A stretch of DNA of 64,000 bases from Monosporascus cannonballus. Taxonomy: Eukaryota; Ascomycota; Sordariomycetes; Xylariales. Made by a program: the position numbers and the translations under genes. Positions 11,380-22,271 of the stretch are shown in pieces (the first letter of the stretch is position 1; each line of letters opens with the position of its first letter). Where the stretch lies: contig QJNS01000204.1 in assembly GCA_004154925.1 (NCBI GenBank), positions 62,001 through 126,000 on the forward strand, read 5' to 3'. The notes beneath the pieces were generated by a model. That model was not told the origin of the DNA and did not search any database. It saw nothing but the letters and a program-made list of their open reading frames with translations.

Positions 11380-14300
11380 TAAAGCATTTACGATATTAAT
11401 TATCATAACTCCTAGAGCCACAGTTATTTATTTTATCTTTTTTTTGGCGATTAAATCTTCCTAATTAGCTAATTTTTCCTTTAAAAATTTGTGCAAAGCG
11501 TTCTTTTGCTGATCGAAAGCTTTCGTAGTATCTATTAATTCTAACTGCTTTTTAAAATGCTTAAAGGGTTCGCATAATAAGGCTTTTATTAAACCTTTAG
11601 CTAACATATCGCCCGTAAACGTATAATCTATTTTGATCAAATTCTTTTTTACGGCTTATCGTAACTAATAATTATATATATCTATATATCGCAACTTCGT
11701 TATTAATAGGGTGATATCGGCGTTAATAAGCCGTATAATTTATTAATTATTATATTATATATTTAAGGGTCCTATATTTAAAATATGTTTAATTCTTTAA
11801 TTAATCGAAAGTTAAAGTAAGCTTTTTTTATAATTTATAGTAAAAATAATAATTCCGTTTTTATTATAAAAATAGTTACTATATTTTACTTATTTGCTCG
11901 TTATTTTATTATTTTTCCGAATAGTTTTATAACGTAAACTTAAAAACTTTTTCGGTTAATCGTATTATCCGCAAAAAAAATATTATTTTAAGTATTTAAT
12001 AAACTCTTACTCTTAAATCACAATATTAACGCTTTGGTTCCAATTAAGTATAATATAATTCGGTTAACAGCTTTATAATATACGTTATTAAGATTTAGAT
12101 TAAATCGGACAAGTTAAAATACCGCAAAAAATATAACCAATTTTTTTAATATTTATTAATAAAACCTAAATAAATTAAATTCGGATTCGGCAATAACTAA
12201 ATATCAATTATAAGTATTTTTAAAAAATTATTTAAATTTTTTAAAACATTAAATTAATTAACTTATTTGTAAAGTCAAATTAAGATAATTAAATCTTTTT
12301 TGTTAAATTTATTTTTAATTATTTTAATACCGAAAAACCATTATATATCCTTATTCCTTATTAAGATATACCGTTTCTATATTTATTAAATTAATTAATC
12401 GACAAAGTTTTGATTTTTTTTTTCGTAATATGCTGTAATAATATCGTTTATAAAGAAAAAAAAAACACCCTTTAACGAATAAAATAACAAAATTCGTAAA
12501 AAACAAATTTAAATCCTAATTTTTTAAATATTCTAGTAAAATCCTTTAACTATAGCAAAAATAATCCCTTTAATTTATATAATATTTTCCTAATTAGGAA
12601 CACCTTATTACGTTACGGGTATCTTAAAGATATTTTCATATACATTTCGTAAAATAAATTAATATTTATAAAAACGTTTATAACGTTATACTGCTTAAAC
12701 TTTAAATCGAATTTAACCGTAATAACGATTAAAGTTCGAAATGATTTTTTAGTAAAAGTAATTACGTATATATTTCCATAAAGAGTTTTAAGCTATTAAT
12801 CGTTTCGTACGATAAAACGGGTTTTACATTTTTAAAACTAATTATATTTATTAAATTTATAAACGTATATTTATATATACCTTAAAACCTATTTCCCTTT
12901 CGTACAAAATTAATTAACGGCCTTTTAAAATCGTATTTTTTATAGCTTTATAAATAAACTTTTTAAGTTTTACGAAATATCTTTTTTAACGGATATCTAT
13001 TTAGCTTTTTATGGTTTTACCACAATAACGGGAAATTATGTTTATATATTCGGTTTTATAACTTAAATACTTTTTTATATATTAAAGTATTATTATTTTT
13101 CCGATTAAGATAATACGTATTTTAGGTAATTAATTTCTTTAAAGTTTCATAATTTACCGGCCGGTTATCGTACGTACATTTAAAAAATATTAAACATTTT
13201 ATATTAAATGCGGTTTTCCACATTTTATATTTATTTCGGATAATAAGTTCTTAGTACGGAATATACGAAGAACTTACGTTTATAACTCGTAGGATGCCTT
13301 CGTTTTTTACGGTTACTTTAGGTTATATAATATAAGGAAAACTTAAAGTTATTTTATTTTTTCCGTCGGCGTAATATCGTAATAATTATTAAGGTAAACG
13401 TTAATAACGGTAATAATTTAAGAGATACAAATAATTTAAATATAACGGTCATATAATGATAATTAATTTTTTGTAAATAAGTTTATTTTTTTTATTCCGT
13501 ACGTATTTTACGTTAATATTTTTAACGTTATTTTTTTTATTTAGCCGGTAACTAAATTATTTTACTCAAGCTTTTATGATGTTTGTGTATATAAATTGGA
13601 TGATTGATATTTTAATTAGATATTTTTAATTATTAGCATAACTTTTGTAATTTTCTTTATAATATATAAAAAATATTTTTTAAGTTTTTGATATTATTTA
13701 AAAAATGGCTTTTTTGTTAAACCATATATTTCAAATAATAATACCTTTATTAATTAATAAACTTTAAATTTCGTAAATATTCGTAATTCGATAACCGATA
13801 AAATAATTAATTTATGCTTTAGGATTTAGCTTTTAAAATTTTTATTTTTTCTTTCTGGCGGTGATTATTATAACATAAGTTATATAGCCATATGTTCGTA
13901 AATAAGCTTATAAAGGCTTTCAATTAAATATTATTACGCCGTTTTTATACGTTAAATAAATAAAATAAATTTCGTATAGGTATTGCTAAAGAATTACGTA
14001 TTTAAGAATACGGTTATATAAATATATTACTGTTTTAAAAATATATATAATTAAAAACGAAAATAATTTGACGTTATTTTATATCGTAATTATTTTTTTC
14101 TTAATTATATCTTTTAAACGTTTACGCCCCCGGTTTAAACTTAGGTATACGGTATTAAAAGTTTAAGTTTAATATTAAAAAAAGCGATTAAAGTATATTT
14201 CGAATTTAAAGATTTTTTAGGATTTCGTTATCGTATTCGATTACCTATAAAAAGATTTTATTTTAACTTTTTACGATTTTTAGGAAATAGCGAAACGTTA

Positions 14301-16490
14301 TAATTAATATATTTCGTTTTCGATTTTTAAAATAAATATCTTAAATAAAACCTAAATATTTGTTAGTAACAGGTATAACGTATTTATATCCTTTAAGGTT
14401 TGTTTTAAAATTTATAAAAATAATAATGATTTTTTATCTTAATCGGGATATTTCTTTTTTTAGTTTGCGATATATTAACCTTTTAGTTTTCGCTTTATTA
14501 TATATTTAATATTCGATAATTATAAAACTTTTTAAACGGATTTGTTTCGTATAGGATTATAATTAAATAATTTTTTCGGATTTTAGATATTTTAATTTTA
14601 AATATTATATAACACCGTTATCGATTCGCAATAATTTCGTTATTTTTAAATTAACGTTTTATTTATAAGTTATTAGAATTATGTAAGTAATTATTATATT
14701 AATATTTTCCATGGCAAATTAATTAAATATATTTATTAACGTAATAATTATTTAATTATATTTATTTCGAATAAAATTATTGATTTTTTAGTTATTTTAT
14801 TAATAACTTGTTTTCGGAACTATCGGAAAAACATTAAGTTATATGCGAAACTTTTATAATATATTATGTTATATAAACGTAACGTTTTTATATTATTAAG
14901 GTTTCGGAAAATTCTATTAATTTTTCCGTATTTCTTAATCGGCACAAAATTATTACTTACGTATATCTCGTTATTTTGTATGGTAAATCTGAAATTTAGG
15001 AATTTGTTAATTAAGTCAAAACTATATATCGTAAACGTTAAAGTTAAAATAATTAAATTTTTTAAAAAGTAAAATAAAGTATTTATAGCGTTATGTTAAT
15101 TAAGAATTAAAAAATATGTTAATATTCGTTATTTCTTTTTAGAAATATTTTATTTTTTGTATAATAGATTTTTTAATAGTTTTCGATAGCCGGTCGATTT
15201 TTTCTTTTAAAAAGTAATTGGCGGAAATTCGTTTTTAAATATATATTATTATTTTATCGTTAAAACGGAAGTTGTTTGGAACTTTTTTAAAAAATGTATA
15301 ATAATAATTAAATAATGTAAAGTAGTTAATTAAGTACGTTTTGTAACGGATACCTTATACGTTTAATTCCTGACGTTTTCGTTTATTATCGTTTTAATCC
15401 GTATAACAGTTTTTACGGTTACTTTGTTTCGGTTTACGGCTTAAGGTTTTTTTTTGCGGTTAAAGGTTAATATTTTTAGGATTTTCTTAATTAAAATCGT
15501 CTTAATTTAAAAAGTTTTCAAATATCGTGTAAAACGTTAAAAATATTACTTTAATATTTCGTAATATAAATATGTAATAAGCTATAATCTAATGATTTAA
15601 AAAATTAATTACTGTTTTTTAAAAATGAATCGTATTGTTATTAATCTTAATTTTTTTATTATTTAAAAAGTGATAATTTATATTTTAATTATTGGAGCAA
15701 ATAGTGAATATAAGTTATTAATTTATATAATTATCGTTTTCATTTTTGCAATATTATGTTATTATTTTAAAATTATAATATTTTTGCTATTTTACGATTT
15801 ATTTGTTTAATTCTTTATTAACTTTCGAAATTTGCTTTAACGTTTTACGATACTTTCGTTAAATATTAATTAAAAGTTTGTTATCGTATATTTTGCCGGA
15901 TTTGCTTAAATTAATGCATTATTTTCGTAATCTTTTCCTTAGAAAAAAGCTTAATTTTTTTAATTATTGGAAATATTAATTTTAAAATTTATTTTATGAA
16001 GTTGTTAATATGTTCATAGAAAATGTTGTATTTCCGATTTTTATAAATATATGTTATAAAATCTTAATTATAAGTTTATTTGCTTTCGGTCGTTATCGTA
16101 AAGATATTCGTTAAATAATTAGTATAATCGACTTTTTCGATAACTTTTTCGAAAAATATAAATATAGATAAAAAACTGTTTAAAATATTAATTCGTATCG
16201 TATAACGGATTCGTTTTTTTGGATAAAAGATTATATTAGATTTTATAGGTTTAATAAGTTATTAAAGATTTTAATTAAGATTGATATAATTTCAAATATC
16301 GAATGCGTATACTTTATATTAGAATTCGCTTTTAAAGCAATTTTAGTCCTTAAATCCTTTGTAAATAACGAAGGACGTTAATAGTACGGTCGTTATTATT
16401 ATTATTAACGTATTTGGATAATTATAATTAATATATAGCTTAAATCGTTTTAATAGTAATTAATTAATTAATATATATCTTAATTAATCA
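11380..16490 (-). pseudogene. Broken gag-pol of Copia element G
   Basis: Minus-strand translation near 12,600-12,780 reads KFDLKFKQYNVINVFI, then YEMYMKISLRYP, then KVFLIRKILYKLKG and KKLGFKFVFYEFCYF. This is the Copia reverse transcriptase (the segment with the D-x-K/N-x-A-F-L motif and the Y-G-L-x-x-S-P segment). The YVDD box follows near 12,430 as FFINDI, with a one-base shift in a T run. The C-terminal end at about 11,440-11,520 reads NALHKFLKEKLAN. Copia order puts RNase H at the left end and integrase and gag to the right (about 13,000-16,490), but those parts are too altered to place exactly. No open frame survives. Confidence 0.8.
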
Positions 16491-16505
16491 TATAAAACTT
16501 TTAAT

Positions 16506-16668
16506 TGTTAAATATAAGGAATATTAATTATATATATATTAATAACTCGTTGAAAATGTTTTAAAATGCGCATTATACTTTAAGGTAATCTAGTCCCGGA
16601 ACATATATGTTCCGATCAGAGGGAATCTTTCGTATATGGGGTGCTAGAGCACCCTCTGCTAGCCGACA
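16506..16668 (-). repeat. LTR of Copia element G (right, 5' in sense)
   Basis: 163 bp, TGTTAAATATAAGG to CTAGCCGACA, equal in length to the left copy. The half next to 16,668 is GC-richer and keeps CpA sites; the half next to the coding region is mutated. Confidence 0.88.
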
Positions 16669-16841
16669 GTAGCCGACCAGCCACCGATCAGCCACCGACC
16701 CACTTATTAGTATAAATCCATTATCTGGCAGCTAGTGGGAAACGCCAGATAGAAGTAATCTAATATATTTACTTTTTCGAATATGTTTTACGATTAGTTA
16801 GAGATTGCCTTACCTAGTTCATAGTTATCTATTATTTTATA
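16669..16841 (+). repeat. 5' LTR of F, right fragment
   Basis: Begins GTAGCCGACCAGCC, the right copy of the G duplication. It aligns base for base, with transitions only at most sites, to 30,955-31,131 of the 3' LTR. Confidence 0.87.
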
Positions 16842-16869
16842 ATTTTTTTATTTATTATAGAGGGTAACG

Positions 16870-17760
16870 TAATAATTACTAGAAGCAAAACTTGCCGATT
16901 GCAAAACGAACTTAGGTTATTAATCGAAAAAACCGCCGATTAGAACCTAATTGACGAACGATCGATTACGATATAGAAATAGGTTAAAAAGCTTATAATA
17001 AAGCTTTAACGAATAAAGAATTACGGTTTTCGAAATTTTAAATTTTTTTATATATATAATAAGGACGTATTCCGATAACTGTTAATTAAACGGTCGAAAA
17101 ACGGGCGGAATATAACGACCGCGTCTCGGAGTTCAAAGTAAAAAAGGGTTAAACTTTTTACTAATAACCAGATTTTAGAGATTATTCGTTAGTAAAATAA
17201 GCAATATTTAGAATTATTCCGATAATTGGCCGAATAATAAGTTATAATATAGTGAATTGGGGATAGGGCTAATTTAGGTGTATGGGATACAGAACATCTT
17301 GATCGGGACTTGGAAGTAGAAATTGTCTGACGTCCTACCTACTATGGAAAACTGCATACAAAAGTTGACAGGTCAGCATTTTATAGACCGCCGCCGACCC
17401 ATTTGGAAATGCTAGAACCTTCGACAACAAACATCGTCGATACCTAACAGCTAGCTATCACCTAGCAGCCTGGCAACCTAACACCAACTCCACTTCAATA
17501 GGTTAAAAAAATAAAATTTTATAAATTAATTGCGATATTATTATAAAAGCCCAAGGGTAATAAATAAGTACTACGTTATAATTATTCGAAGCTTTCCGAA
17601 CGCGCGGTAATTAGAAAAAAAGAAAATTAAATAAAAATTATTACGAAATTTTGCGCTAAAAGGCCAAGGCGAAATGTTTTTATTTATATTTAATAGGCCA
17701 TAAGCTATATAGACGTTTTTATTGCGAATACTTAACGATTATACCGCGTTAAGTTTAATT
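16870..17760 (+). pseudogene. gag: Broken gag of element F with an unmutated patch
   Basis: One plus-strand frame runs from about 16,870 (ITRSKTCRLQNELRLL) through ANLGVWDTEHLDRDLEVEI near 17,270 to KIKFYKLIAILL near 17,520. Almost all its stops sit at Gln-type positions. The central part, about 17,230-17,500, is GC-balanced with CpA retained, whereas both sides are heavily mutated. A possible CCHC-like knuckle near 17,680 (KCFYLYLIGHKLY) is unclear. As gag it would form the particle core. The frame continuity shows the patch is native and not an insert. The family is a Gypsy type distinct from A/B/K/L. Confidence 0.65.
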
Positions 17761-18399
17761 ATTTTAATTATGAAAAAAAATTTATAAATTTTTATTAGAA
17801 AAAATTATACAAATATTAATTTTTTCGATAAAAAAATAGGGATTAATTTATGGAATTACAATAACAATACAATTAATTATCGTTGGATTTTTACGTTAAA
17901 TAAAGATTTTGAATTTATAAAATAAAGTTTGCAAACGTTTTAAACCCGGAAAATAATCGAGATATTAAATATTTTATTTTTGATTATTTTTATACATTAA
18001 AATTAAAATTACGAAGAATTTTATTACAAAAAGATATTAAATTAAAACGAATTAATAATATAGTAAATAAGGCGAAACGTTATTAGGACGCCTAAAAAAA
18101 TAAAAAAATATTTTCCGTTAAAGGTATTAATAAGAATAAACGATTTTATTTTAACGTTTTCGAGAAAGAAAATTAGCCCATAAAAACGTAAATTACAAAT
18201 TAAAAAAGGATACGAAAACTTTATTATTCCGGCCATACGGAAATCGATTTTTGAAAGCCGTATAAACGTTATAATATATAACGATAAATTAAATTACTTT
18301 TTAGACGTAAACCTAAAAAAGGAACCGGAATAAGTATATACGTCTAGTCCATTTCGGCTGATGATTATAGGCCGGTTGAAATAAAGCCGGTTTTTAAAA

Positions 18400-19462
18400 G
18401 AAAGGTATTTATCAAAAGAAGTACGGGGGATATAGTAATATAAGTAAATATGGATATCGAAGCATATATAAATATTATAAGCAGAAAGTTAACGAAAAAG
18501 TTTAACCTTTAATTAGCTTTCATAAATATTCTAGGCCTTATTAGCGTTAACGGTATATATATTAAATGTTATAAGGTTTACGAAATTCTTATTAGCATAA
18601 TAAATAATAACGGGAACGAACGAAAATTTAAGCAAATTTATTTTGTAATATGCCGCGATCGGAAAACGTCCGATTTTTTATTATATAAGCTTGGAATAGG
18701 TAAATTAAGGATTTTACTAGATATAGTTATATATTAATAGTTATACGGACCGTTATAAAAGGTTGATAAATAAAAAATTACAAACCGAATGTTTTTCGGT
18801 ATATAAGTTTATTCCGTTAACTTGATAAATTTAGTCGAAAAATTAGATATTTCGGAATTCGGAGAATAACAGGAATAAGGGTTAACCGATTTTCTTATAT
18901 GCTTAAAGAACTTTTGGCGAATATATTTCAAAAAATAGCAAAAAAGATATTTTAGTTGCTAGGAGTAAAATATGCAATAAATTTAATCTTCGAAAAAACG
19001 CCTGTTTTCGGCCTAATTTACCTTACTTCGGAAGCTTAAAAAAAGTATTCGAAAAATATATCCGAAAAAATCTAAAGGCAGGCCGGATATGTTATTCGAA
19101 AACGTACGTAAAGGTATTAATATTATTTATACCTAAAAAAGATGGCAGTTTCCGACTGTACGTTGATTATAAAAGGTTAAATCGAGTAATGATAAAAAAA
19201 CCGATACCCTTTATCTTTAATTTTAAGAATAATAGATCGTTTAAGGTTAATTAAGGTATTTTCGAAAATTAATTTTAAAGATGTTTATTATCGTATCAGG
19301 ATTAAAAAGGACGATTAATGGAAAACCGCTTTTCGAACACGATACAAGTAATTTAAATATACGGTTATATTATTTAGCTTTATTAACGTACTAATTACGT
19401 TTTACATTTATATATATAAAATATTAACTAAATTGGTTAATTACATATACGTAATAGATTTA
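18400..19462 (+). pseudogene. pol: Broken pol of F, first part: protease and reverse transcriptase
   Basis: The protease segment reads VNMDIEAYINIISRKLTKKF near 18,440-18,510, where the catalytic D-S/T-G has become DIE. RT follows with LFIPKKDGSFRLYVDYKRLN near 19,120-19,190, INFKDVYYRIRIKKDDQW near 19,270-19,320 and AFRTRYKQFKYTVILFSF near 19,330-19,380. It stops at VIDL (19,451-19,462), the beginning of the YxDD-type box, exactly where pogo element H is inserted. The frame resumes at 27,713. Confidence 0.82.
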
Positions 19463-19614
19463 ACGTAATCTATAAGCAAAGCGCCCATATAAGCAAAACG
19501 CCTACCTATTTTAACTTTTTAATTATTTTATTTTACTTATATATTTTTTAACATAATAATATATTTGGGCTTTTAAAAGAAACACGATTAAACCTTATTA
19601 TTTAGGCCAAAAAA

Positions 19615-21118
19615 CGCAATTTTTATATTAGTTATTAAAAATTTGTAATTATATATATTATCCCGAAAATAACTTTTCGTAAACGAATCTAAAGCAAATT
19701 TGCATAACGTAATATATTACCTAATTTGCAAAAATTAATTAATTCCGAAAAGCAAATTATTATCGAATATATTTTCGATTTCGATTCGCAAATATTTCCT
19801 TTCCGATTTAAAAATGTTGAAAATATGGCCAATATATTCCTACGTAAACATAACGTAAGATGCGTCGGCGTTAACTAAACGTCGAACTTCGTTAAACGGC
19901 AAAATAAGCTAAAAACGCGTTTAAATCGAAAAATCGATTACGAAAGGGTTATATATAAAAATTTAGAAATATTTCGCAAATAATTCGAATTCGTACGTAA
20001 TGTAATTGCGAAATACGGTATTTCGGAAAAAGATATATATAATTTCGACGAAACTGGCTTTTTAATAAAATTAATAACGGCATCGGGCATAATAATTATA
20101 AATGCCGAAAGGCGCAAAAGGCCTAAGTAAGCCCAATAAGGCAGTAAAAAATAGGTTACGGTTATTTAAATTGTTGGTTTTTAAAGTTGGGTTTTTTTTC
20201 CGTATATTATTATGGCGGGCAAAAACCATCTTATTTCCTGGTACCGCAATAATTCCATATTACGTAATTAAAAGATTACCGTAAGTAATAACGGCTAAAT
20301 AACGAACGCTTTAAGTCTGGATTAGGTTAAATACTTCGACGAACATATCAAAATGCATACAAAAAGTATTAAACGTTTTTTTATCTTTAACGGTTACAAA
20401 AGTTATTATTCGATAAAATTTGAAAAATATTATAAAAAATACAATATTATTATATTTTATATGTTTTTTTATTTTTTTTATAAGTTTTAACCTTTTAATA
20501 TAATATGTTTTTCTCCGTTAAAACGGGCTTACGGTCGTTATATCGAAAATCTTATAAGGCGTTATAATACGTACGTTATTAAAGAAAACATTTTTATCGG
20601 TTTTTATAAAATATTTAAAATATTTATAATATCCGAAAATATTAAGGCCGGCTTTTACGGTATTGGCCTTATTTTATTAAATCTTAAATATATTATTTCG
20701 TAATTAAATATTTAATAACCCTTTCGAATATTTACCGTTTCCTTTTTATTTTCGCCTTTTTACTTTAAACGCAAAATATCTAAAACCTTTAAAAAACGAT
20801 TCTGTAATTTAATTATTTAAAAAATAGAATTATAAATTACTAAGGTAGTTCGCTAGTAATTATAATTAAAATGGTAAATTATTTAGTTAAAAATACGAAT
20901 TATTTACTGCATAAAATCGTTTTTCTTAATAATAAGGTTAGCCACCTTCGCAAAATTAATTATATTCTTAGCAAGCGCCGGAGGACCAAAAATAAACGCC
21001 TTTAAAAAGGAGGATTACTTATTTTTTAGAAGGGGGAGGCTTTCCGGGCCGAAAAAGAGGGTAATAGCGAATTAATATAGGAAATAATGGCGGAAGGTAA
21101 TCGTTATAAGAGGGTTGT
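19615..21118 (+). pseudogene. Transposase of H, N-terminal and DDE part
   Basis: The reading frame shows the CENP-B/Tc5-type helix-turn-helix (GVNQTSNFVKRQNKLKTRLN near 19,870-19,930, with its Gln codon now TAA) and VIAKYGISEKDIYNFDETGF near 19,995-20,062. The latter includes the first catalytic Asp (20,047-20,049). The second catalytic motif reads FIFNGYKSYYS near 20,380-20,412, so Asp has become Asn (20,389-20,391). The part with FFSVKTGLRSLYRK (near 20,510) corresponds to the LKRAYG region with the third acidic residue. The C-terminal tail near 20,950-21,030 (RKINYILSKRRRTKNKRL) is less mutated. The gene is cut at 21,118 by E and finishes at 27,506-27,605. It would cut and paste DNA at TA sites; it is inactive. 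Confidence 0.85.
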
Positions 21119-21542
21119 TATAACGAACCTGTCATATATCCACCTGGAGATATAAGCAGTATCCGAAATGGGTCTTAATTTGCAGGTAATAATAGGGCGA
21201 GGAATAACTTAGTGGTTTTGTTCGTTAAAGAGGTTTAAAGATTTTTCCCTTAATCAGAGAACGGTGCAGTTACTTCCAAACTAAGAGCTTAGATTAATAG
21301 CTAAAGAGCGAAAAACTAAATAGGTGGCTATTTACATAAGGAACTTAAAGCCTTTATACCTTTTTCCATTTTGCTGGTATGATACTAATCTTTTGGATTT
21401 GCTAGATTACCTAGATTACAGTGATTTATATGATTTAATAAATTAGCTAAATTATTTTAAGTTACGTGATTTAAAGTGTGGAGCTTTTCTCCTTTTGCAG
21501 CCCTAGAGCCTTTAAAACGGGTTTATTCGGGGATCCGTAATA
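21119..21542 (-). repeat. LTR of E (left, 3' in sense)
   Basis: 424 bp from TATAACGAACCTGTCAT to GGGGATCCGTAATA. It matches 27,077-27,500, with the terminal TG and CA changed to TA by RIP-type transitions. Confidence 0.92.
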
Positions 21543-21635
21543 TTATTCTTTTTTTCTTAGGATCTTTATCCTAAAGATAAAAAGGTAAGCATTTTTTTTT
21601 CTAATTAAAAATTATTTTTTTATTGTTAACTTATT

Positions 21636-22271
21636 ATGGCGGGTCGAGCAGAAAAATCGACGCGCTAATCCCGTACGAATTAACGTTAAATTTGCGATAA
21701 TCGGTCTGCTTATATTTTTAAATTTGGGTTTAAGGTATTACCTTGTTTCAGCTGCTTTTTATTCGGAAAGTCTAAGTATTTTATAACGGAAAGTATTCCA
21801 AGCTATTATTACTATACCCGTCGTTAACGTTATTATGACGGATTAGTAATTGTTATGTTTTCGTTGGAAAATATTAGTTTTAAACGTAACCGTTTTTAAA
21901 AGGAACGTCGTATTGCTGAAAACGAGTTTGTAGAATTGTAGCGAAAATTTTAAAAGGAAATGTTAAAAAGAATAAATAAGTTGCAACGTTTACGTCGCCA
22001 GGAAGACATTTTAAAAAAGAAAAGGTTGTAGCTGCTTTTTAAGGGTTACGAACTGGATTAATTAAAGGAACGGGAAAAGATAGAAAAGGAATAACGTTAT
22101 ATGGAAACAGAATAAGCGTAATTTACTTCAAAGATAAACGTTATAACCGAGGCGTTTATTTTTTTTGATTGGAACGCCGAAGGTTTAGATTTAAATGGGG
22201 GACCGTTATCGTTTGCGACCTTGGCTGCGCTGGAAACGGTCGGTCAGGATTTTGGCGGTGGAACGTCTTAA
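21636..22271 (+). pseudogene. Antisense accessory ORF of E: Cys-rich N-terminus plus coiled coil
   Basis: A single plus-strand frame of about 211 codons from ATG (21,636, MAGRAEKSTR) to TAA (22,269-22,271) with no frameshift. About a dozen internal stops are all TAA or TAG and sit where Gln fits. Residues about 19-70 hold scattered Cys (CDN, then PCFSC) with Tyr/Phe at other expected Cys sites, followed by a YYYYTRR cluster. Residues about 85-165 are strongly charged and helical (KEMLKRINKLQRLRRQEDIL, KGYELDQLKEREK). The end is acidic and Gly-rich (DWNAEGLDLNGG, GQDFGGGTS). It lies on the strand opposite to gag-pol, and its 3' end overlaps the pol stop (22,156-22,158) tail to tail by about 115 bp. 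I cannot assign a function; zinc binding and oligomerisation are inferences. A related fragment is at 4,937-5,500. Confidence 0.72.

Larger units (their letters stand above)
11201..16668 (-). mobile_element. Ty1/Copia element G, complete, inserted in the 5' LTR of F
   Basis: 5,468 bp with two 163-bp LTRs (11,201-11,363 and 16,506-16,668). Both run from TGT to AGCCGACA on the plus strand. The coding strand is minus, as shown by the reverse transcriptase near 12,600-12,780. The flanks GTAAT and GTAGC fit a 5-bp duplication altered by RIP, and the uninterrupted target is seen in the 3' LTR of F (GTAATTAACTAG). All coding sequence is mutated. Confidence 0.88.

Noticed and set aside
17230..17500. 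Independent insertion in F, suggested by its different base composition
   Set aside because: The gag frame runs through it on both sides and no target duplication is present.
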